From Synechococcus sp. SB0662_bin_14 (lineage in GTDB: Bacteria; Cyanobacteriota; Cyanobacteriia; PCC-6307; Cyanobiaceae), in assembly GCA_009840445.1 (NCBI GenBank), contig VXNS01000014.1, positions 1 through 37,597 on the forward strand: a stretch of 37,597 bases of DNA, in the 5' to 3' direction. The position numbers and the translations under genes were made by a program. Shown in pieces: positions 1 to 8,916 of this stretch (the stretch's first letter is position 1; the number at the start of each line of letters is the position of its first letter). The notes below the pieces were generated by a model. It worked only from the letters and a program-made list of their open reading frames with translations, was not told where the DNA came from and did not search any database.

Positions 1-60
1 CCCCCCCCCCCCCCCCCCCCCCCCCCGCCCCCCCACCCCCCCCCCCCCCCCCCCGCCCCC
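1..60. other. poly-C low-complexity contig end
   Basis: An almost pure C run interrupted only by G at 27 and 55 and A at 35. It abuts the first ordinary sequence directly. This looks like a sequencing or assembly artefact at a contig edge rather than biological sequence. Nothing can be annotated in it. Confidence 0.85.
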
Positions 61-145
61 GACTGTTACTTTTTGCTAAGAAAGGCATGAGGTAGCTGGG
101 CTTGGGCGAGAAGCTTTGGGTTCGTCAATCTTAGCAGCTCCCCTT

Positions 146-1471
146 CTATCTGGGAAGGGGCGGCGGGTCGTTTCGGCCATGGGTCGGCCCGTCCGTAGCC
201 ATTGCCTCGGCCCGCAGAGCCACCAGCCAATCGGAATCCCCCAGAAGAGCGGTGGGCGCCGCCGGCAGCCCCAGCTTCTCCAGGCCCATGAGGGCAGCGT
301 AGCGCAGCTCCCAGAACGACCCTTCGCAGGCGGCATCCTGCAGGGCCGCTCCCGCGTTCTGGGGGTCAAGGCGGGCCAGGGTCAAGGCCGCCGCCGGACG
401 GGATTTCTGAAACTGGGGGCGGCGGTTGGCCAGGGCTTCCCGCACCAGGGGCAGCGGCTGGGGGTCCCCCAGCCAGCCGAAGAGCTTGATCATGTGGTAA
501 TGGGCCCCGTAGTCGTTCCAGCCCCGGTCCGCAAAGCTCCGGGTCAGGGCCGCCAGCGTGTCGGCTTTGGGGAAGGTCATGAGGGTGGCCACAGCCAGGT
601 AGACCCGCCCGAAATCCGTGCCGTAGAGTTCCTGCACCAGGAAGTCCAGGCCGGGTGTGGCGTCGTAGCGATGCACCAGGGTGACGGCAGCCGGATCGTC
701 CCACAGGATCCGGTCCACCAGCGGCAGCAGAACATCGGCCCGGGCAAGGCCACGCTGGCGCTGTTGATCCGCCAGAGCACGCACACCCCGCAACCGAAAC
801 ACCGGTGACACCGGCGCCGCCGCAACGGCCGCCAAGGCACCGAAGGCCCGGGCGTCCATCAGGTCCTGAATCACCGCCCGGCGCACGGTCACGTCCGGGT
901 GGAGCAGGTAGCTCTCCAGATCGGCCAGACCCTCCTTGTTGCCGGTGAGCCGCGCCAGGGCGGCGGTGGCTGCCGTCACCAGGAGCGGGTCCTCCGCCTG
1001 CCGCAGCGCCTCCAGGGGCGCCACGGCCCCCTCAATCCCCAGACGGGCCACGGTTTGGGCCACCACCCGGCGATTCTGCCGTTCATCCTGCAACAGTTGC
1101 AGCAACGGCTCTGCCACAACCTGGGGCTGGGCTTGGAGCTCAGCCAGTGCCCAGACGGCGTTTTCCACCAGGTAGGCGTCCTCGCTGCTCAGGCAGGCTT
1201 GAATCACCGGCAACGCCTGCCGCGCCCCCAGGCGGGCCAGACTTTCCACGGCTTTGCGCCGGGCAATGCGCTGGGCCTGGGCTTGGTGATCGTCAGCCGC
1301 GCAGGCCGTCAGCGCCGCAACAGTCTGCTCATCGGGAAAGTTCACCAGATGGGCGGCAGCCAGGTAGCGGTCGCTCACGTCCTCCAGTTCCTCCAGGGGC
1401 TTCCGCAGCGTGGCCAATGCCTCCGCCTGGCCGAGGCCCGGAAACAGGTTCTGAAAACGGTTTGGGTCCAC
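146..1471 (-). CDS. cpeY: CpeY-like phycoerythrobilin lyase, HEAT-repeat (E/F family)
   Basis: Bilin lyase of the E/F HEAT-repeat class. In characterised cyanobacteria CpeY attaches phycoerythrobilin to Cys82 of CpeA, helped by CpeZ. The protein opens with DPNRFQNLFPGL and continues as helical repeats, including ARRKAVESLARLG and YLVENAVWALAEL, that match my recollection of CpeY/MpeY. With the GTG at 1471 it is 441 residues, the usual CpeY size. The reading frame stays open upstream to 1768, but residues before the GTG look non-native and lie antisense to the neighbouring lyase, so I prefer the GTG although it has no clear ribosome site. It is divergent from the cpeF-like gene and close to cpeBA. 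MpeY/MpeZ-type lyases are related alternatives. Confidence 0.82.
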   Translation of the reverse strand: MDPNRFQNLFPGLGQAEALATLRKPLEELEDVSDRYLAAAHLVNFPDEQTVAALTACAADDHQAQAQRIARRKAVESLARLGARQALPVIQACLSSEDAYLVENAVWALAELQAQPQVVAEPLLQLLQDERQNRRVVAQTVARLGIEGAVAPLEALRQAEDPLLVTAATAALARLTGNKEGLADLESYLLHPDVTVRRAVIQDLMDARAFGALAAVAAAPVSPVFRLRGVRALADQQRQRGLARADVLLPLVDRILWDDPAAVTLVHRYDATPGLDFLVQELYGTDFGRVYLAVATLMTFPKADTLAALTRSFADRGWNDYGAHYHMIKLFGWLGDPQPLPLVREALANRRPQFQKSRPAAALTLARLDPQNAGAALQDAACEGSFWELRYAALMGLEKLGLPAAPTALLGDSDWLVALRAEAMATDGPTHGRNDPPPLPR

Positions 1472-1565
1472 GGTGGCACCGGCGCTGGTGGGGTCATTCT
1501 CCCCTGGCCGGCTCCCCGCTGCGCATCCATGCCCGGAGGCGCGCCAAAATACCGGGGGAGGCATG

Positions 1566-2489
1566 ATGATCATGGCAGGGACAGACCAGACCGGTGGCGC
1601 GGCGTTCTCCGCCGAAGACAACGACGCGCTGCTGGCTGCGGTGAGCGCCCAGTTGGCGGCAGGGGCCTTCCCTGGCCAGGACGAGGCGGTCCTGGCCCGG
1701 CTGGTGGAGGGTTTGGGGGATCGGCGGGGCCTGGTGCGGTTCGGCTTTGCCGAGCGACTGGCCGCCATTGGCCTGCCTGCCGCCCCCTTTTTGCGCCGTG
1801 CTCTGCGTCAACACGAGAACATGGCCGTGCGGCGGGCCGCCGCCAAAACCTTCACCCTGATCAAGGACCCACAGTCCATGGTCACCTTGGGGGAGGCCTT
1901 GACAGAGGACCCGGATCCGGTGGTGCAGGGATCGGCTGCCGGCGCTTTGGCCGAGCTGGGTGGAGTGGCCGTGCCCCCGCTGCTGGCCATCCTGGAGGAT
2001 CCTCGCCATAGCGCGTTTTGCAAAGGCCTGGCGGCCTGGGCCCTTGCCAGCATCGGGGCAAGAGGGGCCGAGAAGCTGCGGCCCGCCATGGAGTCACCCC
2101 TGGCGGACGTGCGGGCCGCCGTGGTGGGCGCCCTGGGGGATCAAATTCAAAACAGTGACGATCAAGAGGCTCTCACCCTGCTGCACCAAGCCCTGGAAGA
2201 TCCCTCGGAAGAGGTGCAGGCGGAGGCTGTCACCGCCTTTGGCAAGCTGCAACATCCCCGCTTTATTCCCGTATTGGCAGCCAGCTTGGAGAGCCCGTCC
2301 CTGGAGGTGCGCAAGAACGGCGCCCTGGCCCTGATGAAGTGCCGCAACGAAGCTGGCTTGCCCCCCTTGGAGACGGCCCGGCAGCGGGAAGGGGACGGTC
2401 CCTTGGCCACCGTGTTGCAGTTGGCCGTCACCCAGCTTCGCCGCAGCCTGGAGACGGGCTGCGAAGACGCATTCAGGCCCGGGTCTTAG
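1566..2489 (+). CDS. cpeF: CpeF-like bilin lyase, HEAT-repeat
   Basis: Second HEAT-repeat bilin lyase homologue, about 307 residues. Repeats such as AVRRAAAKTFTLIKDP, VVQGSAAGALAELG and EVRKNGALALMKC resemble CpeF (formerly MpeV), which in Fremyella attaches the doubly linked bilin to Cys50/61 of CpeB. In-frame ATGs lie at 1563, 1566 and 1572. The purine-rich GGGGGAG at 1554-1560 is best spaced for 1566 or 1572. It is divergent from cpeY, and its last 17 bases overlap the 3' end of cpeZ tail to tail. Its substrate is inferred from family resemblance and context; another E/F lyase or a bilin-lyase isomerase relative is possible. Confidence 0.68.
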   Translation: MIMAGTDQTGGAAFSAEDNDALLAAVSAQLAAGAFPGQDEAVLARLVEGLGDRRGLVRFGFAERLAAIGLPAAPFLRRALRQHENMAVRRAAAKTFTLIKDPQSMVTLGEALTEDPDPVVQGSAAGALAELGGVAVPPLLAILEDPRHSAFCKGLAAWALASIGARGAEKLRPAMESPLADVRAAVVGALGDQIQNSDDQEALTLLHQALEDPSEEVQAEAVTAFGKLQHPRFIPVLAASLESPSLEVRKNGALALMKCRNEAGLPPLETARQREGDGPLATVLQLAVTQLRRSLETGCEDAFRPGS

Positions 2490-3072
2490 CCAGGGAACAG
2501 CGGGCCAGGGCGGCCGTGGCGGATTCCCGCACGTAGGCGTCCACTGTCTCGTTGGCCGCCTGGGCTTCCAGATCCGCCTGGGCAGCCTCCAGACCCAGCC
2601 CCGCCAAGGCGTTGATGCAGGCCACCTGAACCGCCACGTCCCCTTCCCGCAAGATCTTCTGCAGCCGCGGCAGGGCGGGCTCACCCATCTCCCCCAGGGC
2701 CATCACGGCGGTGATCTGCACCACGGGATTGGGTTCAAGGGCCTTGCGGCACAGCAGATCCAGGGTGGCATCGGGGAACCGCAGCCCCGCCCACTGGTCC
2801 GCAACCTGGGCCAGGGCTTTACAACAGCTTGAGCCAACAGTGAGGTCGTCGGTGCCGGCCAGACGTTCCGTCAGGGGCTGCACCGCACGCTCCCCCACCG
2901 TGCCAAGGGCCTTCACTGCAGACCGGCGCAGGGGAACGTCCGGCTCGCTGAGCATGGCCATCAACCGGGGCACCACGGTGGGATCGTCACTGCGGGCCAG
3001 GGCCATCGTGGCCCGTGAGCGCATGTTGGGGTTGGGGTGGCGGAGTTGGTGGAAGAAGGGGTCCAAAGCCAT
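2473..3072 (-). CDS. cpeZ: CpeZ-like phycoerythrin bilin lyase chaperone
   Basis: A 199-residue protein made almost entirely of HEAT repeats (LRHPNPNMRSRATMALA, PLRRSAVKALGTVGE, VVQITAVMALGEMGEP). Size and repeats match CpeZ, which acts with CpeY as a chaperone-like partner and stabilises phycoerythrin subunits. It lies about 110 bases downstream of cpeA on the same strand, with an intrinsic-terminator-like hairpin between. It may therefore be transcribed at a lower level by readthrough, or have its own promoter. Its 3' end overlaps the convergent cpeF-like gene by 17 bases. Confidence 0.82.
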   Translation of the reverse strand: MALDPFFHQLRHPNPNMRSRATMALARSDDPTVVPRLMAMLSEPDVPLRRSAVKALGTVGERAVQPLTERLAGTDDLTVGSSCCKALAQVADQWAGLRFPDATLDLLCRKALEPNPVVQITAVMALGEMGEPALPRLQKILREGDVAVQVACINALAGLGLEAAQADLEAQAANETVDAYVRESATAALARCSLAKTRA

Positions 3073-3116
3073 GGGCCGAGGGGCAGCAAGGGCAGAATAG
3101 GCGCCTGCAAGGCAAC

Positions 3117-3145
3117 AAAAAAGGGCGCCGTCAGGGCGCCCTTTT
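3117..3145 (-). terminator. intrinsic terminator between cpeA and cpeZ
   Basis: GGGCGCC and GGCGCCC arms with a short GTCA-containing loop, flanked by an A run and a T run, so the hairpin is followed by U residues on either strand. It sits 37 bases past the cpeA stop. It would end or attenuate the abundant cpeBA transcript before cpeZ. Confidence 0.8.
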
Positions 3146-3181
3146 TGATCGGGTCATCAGGCGTTTGTCATGAACACCTGT

Positions 3182-4379
<1,198 letters not shown>

Positions 4380-4425
4380 TTAAGTCAAGGCACGGACCGG
4401 ATAAGCGGCCCGGCAGGGACTCGGC

Positions 4426-4487
4426 AAGGTTTCTTTACGGGATGGTCCATTTTCACCCCCCCCAGGGTGCAAGCTAAAGGAAACCTT
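4426..4487. promoter_or_regulatory. inverted repeat in the divergent cpeB / 4524 promoter region
   Basis: AAGGTTTCTTTA at 4426-4437 is mirrored by TAAAGGAAACCTT at 4475-4487, identical except for one extra base. Between them lies a smaller CACCC...GGGTG pair around a C tract. The block is about 110 bases upstream of cpeB and about 37 upstream of the gene at 4524. It could be a regulator binding site or a 5' leader structure. No clear -10/-35 pair was identified. Confidence 0.45.
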
Positions 4488-4523
4488 GAGGCCTGAACGC
4501 AGGCCTTCATCCTGTCCCCTGCC

Positions 4524-4748
4524 ATGACCCAACCGGATTCCGCCCCCTCCCGCCAGGACTTGGAGAGCACCCACAAAGAGTTGAGCGATTATCGGGATCG
4601 TCTGGCCGCAGACGTGCTCGCCATGGGTCGGAAGCTCAAGTTGCCCCGCCCCATGGTGGAGCAAAACATCGCCCAGCACGAGGAGCTCAACCGGTTGGAC
4701 GGTGTGCTGCGGCAGTTGGAGGCACAGATCCAGGCCATGGCTGACTAG
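4524..4748 (+). CDS. small conserved-type hypothetical protein, coiled-coil
   Basis: A 74-residue acidic, helix-rich protein with charged heptad-like stretches (DLESTHKELSDYRDRLAAD, NIAQHEELNRLDGVLRQLEAQ). No catalytic motif, signal peptide or membrane segment is visible. It is transcribed divergently from cpeB and ends 26 bases before the phycobilisome-like gene at 4775, suggesting a two-gene unit. Its place in the phycoerythrin region hints at a role in phycobilisome assembly or regulation, but that is context only. I do not recognise a named family. Confidence 0.68.
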   Translation: MTQPDSAPSRQDLESTHKELSDYRDRLAADVLAMGRKLKLPRPMVEQNIAQHEELNRLDGVLRQLEAQIQAMAD

Positions 4749-4774
4749 CGCCCTTCGCCCCTTGCCGTTTTGTC

Positions 4775-5395
4775 ATGAACAACGCCAACTCCGCACCCCA
4801 GGCTTCTCTCTCAGCCCGCGCTCTGGCCCTCATCCCCAAGGCCAGAATCCTTGGGCTGCCCGGAGATCCGCGCTTGAGCCCGGCCCAGCGGACCATCTTT
4901 GCCGAGGCCGACGAGCTGCGCCGCCAACTCCGCCCGGAGGAGCTGGACCATCTCAGTGGCAATCCCCGCAGCGCCGCCAGGCTGGTGGGCATCCTGCAAC
5001 CCGAAGCGGAAGCACTGGTGGCCCGGGCCCGCAGTCAACTGCTGGAGGAAAAGCCCGAACTGATCCAACCCGGCGGGGGGCTGTACCCCCCCTTCCGGGC
5101 GGCCGCCTGCTGGCGTGATCTCTGGCAGTTTCTCCGCTGCGTGCTGTACGGCGCCGCTTCCGGCATTGTTGATTTCACCTCTCCAAGGGGGGTCCAGGCC
5201 ATGGAGTTGCTCTATCAGGAGTTGCACGTGCCCCTGGGGGCCATGGTGCGCGGCCTGGAGTTGCTCAAGCAGGACACCTTCACACTTTGCCCCATCCACC
5301 AGCCAACGGGTGAAACGGTGGTGGCCTGCTTTGATCACCTCATCGGCAGCCTGCGGGGTTTCCAGGCCAACCAGCAGCAGGGACACCCCGTCTGA
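4775..5395 (+). CDS. divergent phycobiliprotein-like (phycobilisome family) protein
   Basis: A 206-residue protein whose second half aligns by eye with phycobiliprotein subunits. GGGLYPPFRAAACWRD (about 100-115) matches the CpeB stretch around [16 protein letters not shown]. It keeps the Cys112-x-Arg-Asp115 arrangement of the central bilin site. This is followed by a CVLYGAAS segment and ELHVPLGAMVRGLELLK, equivalent to the ALGVPL helix of CpeB. The first 90 residues do not look like a standard phycobilisome helix pair. It may bind a bilin, chaperone subunits, or act in phycobilisome turnover. It sits behind the small gene at 4524 and converges on pgk. Fold assignment is fairly firm; function is unknown. 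Confidence 0.75.
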   Translation: MNNANSAPQASLSARALALIPKARILGLPGDPRLSPAQRTIFAEADELRRQLRPEELDHLSGNPRSAARLVGILQPEAEALVARARSQLLEEKPELIQPGGGLYPPFRAAACWRDLWQFLRCVLYGAASGIVDFTSPRGVQAMELLYQELHVPLGAMVRGLELLKQDTFTLCPIHQPTGETVVACFDHLIGSLRGFQANQQQGHPV

Positions 5396-5432
5396 GCCCG
5401 CCCATGGCCGGCACCTCGGGCGGGACTCTCAC

Positions 5433-6641
5433 TCAAGCCCCGTCGTCCAGTGCGGCGACGCCAGGCAGAATCCTGCCCTCCAGCAATTCCAGGCTGGCGC
5501 CCCCACCGGTGGAAATGTGGGACATCTTGCCGGCCACGCCGGCCTTTTCCACTGCGGCAACGGAGTCGCCCCCGCCAATGATGGTGGTGGCCCCGCCACT
5601 GCTCAGGTCCGCCAGGAGCATGGCGATGGCGTTGGTGCCAGCGGCAAAGGCGTCAAATTCAAACACCCCCATGGGGCCGTTCCAAATGACGGTGCGGCAC
5701 GGGGCCAGCGCCTTCTGGAAGGCGGCAACGGAGTCCGGGCCAATGTCCAGGCCCATCCAGCCTTCAGGGATGGCGGCCACGGGAACCGTCTGGTGGGCGG
5801 CATCGGCGGCAAAGCGATCCGCCACCACCACGTCGGTGGGCAGCAGCAACTCCACCCCCTTGGCCTTGGCGGTGGCTTCCAGTTCTCTGGCCAGCTCCAG
5901 CTTGTCCTCTTCCACCAACGACTTGCCCACCGGCAAGCCCCGGGCCTTGTAGAAGGTGAAGATCATGCCGCCGCCGATGAGCACCTTGTCGCACTTCTCC
6001 ATCAGGCTGGCCAAGACACCGATTTTGCCGGACACCTTGGAGCCCCCCACAACGGCCGCCAGGGGCCGTTGTGGCTGCTCGACGGCCCCTTGGAGGTACT
6101 GCAACTCCTTCTCCATCAGCAGGCCCGAGACACAGGGGCTGAGGTGGGCCGTGACCCCGGCGGTGGAGGCATGGGCCCTGTGGGCCGCCCCGAAGGCGTC
6201 GTTGACGTACACCTGGGCCAGGGAAGCCAGTTGCCGGGCGAAGGCGGGACCGTTCTTCTCCTCCTCCTTGAAAAACCGCACGTTTTCCAGTAGCAGCACC
6301 TGACCGGGCTGGAGTGCGGCCGCCTGGGCCGCCGCCTCGGGGCCAATGCAACTGTCAGTCTTGATGACGGGCTGCCCCAGAAGGGCGCCGAGACGCTCCG
6401 CCACGGGGGTGAGGCGCAGGCCGTCCACCACCTTCCCCTTGGGCCGCCCGAAGTGGGCCGCCAGAATCACCTTGGCCCCCTTGCCCAGAAGATCACGGAT
6501 GGTGGGCAGGGCGGCGCGGATGCGGGTATCGTCGGTGATGGCGCCGTTGTCGTCCAGGGGAACGTTGAAGTCAACGCGCACCAATACGGACTTGCCGTTC
6601 AAATCCGTGCTGGAGAGAGAAGTGATGCTGCGCTTGGCCAA
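5433..6641 (-). CDS. pgk: phosphoglycerate kinase
   Basis: Converts 3-phosphoglycerate and ATP to 1,3-bisphosphoglycerate in the Calvin cycle, and the reverse in glycolysis. It is 402 residues, the usual length. Signature [12 protein letters not shown] near the N-terminus, the HFGRPKG substrate loop, [17 protein letters not shown], the NGPMGVFE stretch and the C-terminal [13 protein letters not shown] nucleotide loop are all present. The start is TTG at 6641, with GGAGG about nine bases upstream; that GGAGG can pair with CCTCC immediately before the start. It is convergent with the phycobilisome-like gene. Confidence 0.97.
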   Translation of the reverse strand: MAKRSITSLSSTDLNGKSVLVRVDFNVPLDDNGAITDDTRIRAALPTIRDLLGKGAKVILAAHFGRPKGKVVDGLRLTPVAERLGALLGQPVIKTDSCIGPEAAAQAAALQPGQVLLLENVRFFKEEEKNGPAFARQLASLAQVYVNDAFGAAHRAHASTAGVTAHLSPCVSGLLMEKELQYLQGAVEQPQRPLAAVVGGSKVSGKIGVLASLMEKCDKVLIGGGMIFTFYKARGLPVGKSLVEEDKLELARELEATAKAKGVELLLPTDVVVADRFAADAAHQTVPVAAIPEGWMGLDIGPDSVAAFQKALAPCRTVIWNGPMGVFEFDAFAAGTNAIAMLLADLSSGGATTIIGGGDSVAAVEKAGVAGKMSHISTGGGASLELLEGRILPGVAALDDGA

Positions 6642-6791
6642 GGGGAGGAACCTCCATTCAGGGGGAGGCTAACCTGTGGCCCTCACCACTGCTGGCCAGG
6701 GTGCAACAGGGCTAGTCTTACCAGTCTTAAGCAAGTCCCGTCAGGACGAGGATCAATTGGCCCTGAGCGCATTCAGTCGCATTCCAACCCA

Positions 6792-7283
6792 ATGACGATA
6801 GAAGCCCCTCCCCCATACCCCCCATGGCTGGTCATCCGTCGCACTGTTCGTTTTGGGGAAACAGACCCGGCAGGGGTCGTGCATTTTCACCACCTGCTGC
6901 GCTGGTGTCACGAGGCCTATGAAGAATCCCTGAACAGATTCGGCGTAGCCACCGAAGACGTGTTCGCCAATCCCCACGCGGCGCTACCCATCACCCACTG
7001 CCAGGCCCGTTACCATCGACCCATGGGCCACGGGGATGTCCTTCTCATTCGCTTGGCCTGTCGCCAGTTGGATCCCACCAGCTTCGAGATTCACTATGAC
7101 GTCCATAACAATCAACAGGTGGTGGCCACGGGGCTGACCCGTCACCTCTGCATCCATCCCGTCACTCGGCAACGCCAGGCTCTGCCCACCGCTGTCGGGC
7201 GCTGGCTGGAGGCTGCAACTGCCCATCAAGGCATCTCAACCTTCCGGGTCAACACCCCGGACCTGAGCAGTCCAGACTCTTAG
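6792..7283 (+). CDS. hotdog-fold acyl-CoA thioesterase, probably DHNA-CoA hydrolase
   Basis: A 163-residue single-domain hotdog protein of the 4-hydroxybenzoyl-CoA thioesterase type. The motif [25 protein letters not shown] carries the catalytic Asp and the following His. In cyanobacteria members of this group hydrolyse 1,4-dihydroxy-2-naphthoyl-CoA in phylloquinone synthesis, so that is the best guess. The ATG at 6792 gives the family length; the frame stays open far upstream, antisense to pgk, and I disregard that part. It is divergent from pgk and 19 bases before der. Another substrate is possible because the hotdog family is broad. Confidence 0.8.
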   Translation: MTIEAPPPYPPWLVIRRTVRFGETDPAGVVHFHHLLRWCHEAYEESLNRFGVATEDVFANPHAALPITHCQARYHRPMGHGDVLLIRLACRQLDPTSFEIHYDVHNNQQVVATGLTRHLCIHPVTRQRQALPTAVGRWLEAATAHQGISTFRVNTPDLSSPDS

Positions 7284-7302
7284 CTTCCCCGCCCCACCCG
7301 CC

Positions 7303-8700
7303 ATGCCCCTTCCTGTTGTTGCCGTGGTTGGGCGCCCCAACGTGGGCAAGTCCACCCTGGTGAACCGTTTGGCAGGCTCTCGCCAGGCCATTGTGGCGGA
7401 TCAGCCGGGCATCACCCGGGATCGCACCTACCAGGAGGCGGAATGGGGCCGCCGCCGCTTTCGCTTGGTGGATACCGGGGGGTTGGTGTTTGACGACGAC
7501 AGCACCTTTCTCCCGGAGATTCGCGAGCAGGTGGGCCTGGCCCTGGCGGAAGCCTGTGCCGTGGTGATGGTGGTGGACGGGCAGCAGGGGCTCACCACGG
7601 CGGATCAAACCATCGCCTCCTGGTTGCGCAATCACTCCCTGCCGGTGCTGTTGGCGGTCAACAAGTGCGAGTCGCCCCAAATGGGCGCCGCCCTGGCCGC
7701 CGACTTCTGGAGTCTGGGGCTGAGTGAACCCCAGCCGGTCTCCAGCCTCCACGGGGTGGGCACCGGCGATCTTCTGGATCAGTTGCATGACCTGCTGCCG
7801 GAACAACAGCAGGATCAGGAGGTGGAGCCCATTCAACTGGCCATCATCGGCCGGCCCAACGTGGGGAAATCCAGCTTGCTGAACGCCGTCTGCGGGGAAT
7901 CCCGCTCCATTGTCAGCCCCGTGAGCGGCACCACCCGGGACGCCATTGATACGCAAATCCAGCGGCAAGGTCACTGCTGGCGCCTGGTGGATACCGTCGG
8001 GATTCGCCGCCGGGGGCGGGTGGCCTACGGGCCGGAATTCTTCGGGGTGAACCGCAGCTTCAAGGCCATCGCCCGCAGTGACGTGTGCATTCTGGTGATT
8101 GACGCCCTGGACGGCATCACCGAACAGGATCAGCGGCTGGCGGGTCGCATCGCCGAGGAGGGGCGCGCCTGCGTGGTGGTGGTGAACAAGTGGGACGCCG
8201 TCGACAAGGACACCCACACCATGGCCGCCATGAAAAAACGCCTCTACGGCAAGCTTTATTTCGTGGACTGGGCGCCCATGACGTTCGTCTCCGCCAGGAC
8301 GGGGCAGCGGGTGGAGCGGATTTTTTCCCTGGCGAAAGCCGCGGTGGAGCAGCACCGGCGGCGGGTGGGCACCAGTGTGGTCAACGAACTTCTCCAGGAG
8401 GCCCTGGCCTGGCGCAGCCCCCCCACCAGCCGCGGTGGCCGTCAAGGCCGCCTCTACTACGGCACCCAGGTGGCTACCCAGCCGCCGTGTTTCAGTTTGT
8501 TTGTCAACGATCCCAAGCGGTTCACCGACAACTACCGGCGTTACATCGAGCGGCAGATTCGGGAAGGGTTGGGTTTTGAAGGCTCGCCCCTGCGGCTGTT
8601 CTGGCGTGGCAAGAGTGAACGCCAGTCCCAGCGGGGTCTTGCCGCTGCCCTGGCGTCGTCCCCAGCCCAACAGGACGGGGACGAGGAATCACCGGCCTGA
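7303..8700 (+). CDS. der: ribosome-assembly GTPase Der (EngA)
   Basis: Double-GTPase needed for 50S subunit maturation. It is 465 residues with two G domains: the first P-loop GRPNVGKS at residues 10-17 and the second at 183-190. Each is followed by a DTGG/DTVG-type G3, and NKCE and NKWD serve as G4 motifs. The C-terminal KH-like domain includes [20 protein letters not shown] and the family ending on LRLFWRGK. Start ATG lies 19 bases after the thioesterase. The 3' end overlaps a small minus-strand ORF by 12 bases. Confidence 0.97.
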   Translation: MPLPVVAVVGRPNVGKSTLVNRLAGSRQAIVADQPGITRDRTYQEAEWGRRRFRLVDTGGLVFDDDSTFLPEIREQVGLALAEACAVVMVVDGQQGLTTADQTIASWLRNHSLPVLLAVNKCESPQMGAALAADFWSLGLSEPQPVSSLHGVGTGDLLDQLHDLLPEQQQDQEVEPIQLAIIGRPNVGKSSLLNAVCGESRSIVSPVSGTTRDAIDTQIQRQGHCWRLVDTVGIRRRGRVAYGPEFFGVNRSFKAIARSDVCILVIDALDGITEQDQRLAGRIAEEGRACVVVVNKWDAVDKDTHTMAAMKKRLYGKLYFVDWAPMTFVSARTGQRVERIFSLAKAAVEQHRRRVGTSVVNELLQEALAWRSPPTSRGGRQGRLYYGTQVATQPPCFSLFVNDPKRFTDNYRRYIERQIREGLGFEGSPLRLFWRGKSERQSQRGLAAALASSPAQQDGDEESPA

Positions 8701-8856
8701 CGGGTCGTCCCCCCAGCCCGTGAACTCCCGTGCCAGGGCATGGGCATCCGCAAGACGCCCGCTCTGCAGCAGGAGATCACACCGTTGGCTGCGCCAGCGG
8801 GCAATGCTGTTCAAGAGGGCCAGGAGGGCTGGATCATGGGCGGATTCATCCTTCAT
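8689..8856 (-). CDS. candidate small protein, 55 aa, convergent with der
   Basis: Read directly from the minus strand. It starts at ATG 8856 and stops at 8689. The translation begins [17 protein letters not shown] and continues with [20 protein letters not shown] then [12 protein letters not shown]. The composition is that of a short helical soluble protein with no Pro/Arg runs, unlike most antisense ORFs in this GC-rich window. It fills a gap otherwise empty between der and ecfT. No family is recognised and no ribosome site is striking. GTG six bases upstream is an alternative start. Confidence 0.45.
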   Translation of the reverse strand: MKDESAHDPALLALLNSIARWRSQRCDLLLQSGRLADAHALAREFTGWGDDPSGR

Positions 8857-8916
8857 CGCCACCGTTGGCTGAGATGCCAGGCTACTGGCTGAGCCACGCT
8901 GCCCCTCCCCGCTGCC

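Noticed and set aside
75-134. Inverted GCTAAGA / TCTTAGC pair after cpeY as a terminator
   Set aside because: Seven-base arms are separated by more than 45 bases, too far for an intrinsic terminator; only an A/T run on one side supports it.
7249-8670. Long minus-strand open frame (473 codons) across der
   Set aside because: It mirrors the GC-rich der gene; composition is His/Gly/Gln/Pro-rich with no domain, while the plus strand encodes an intact Der GTPase.
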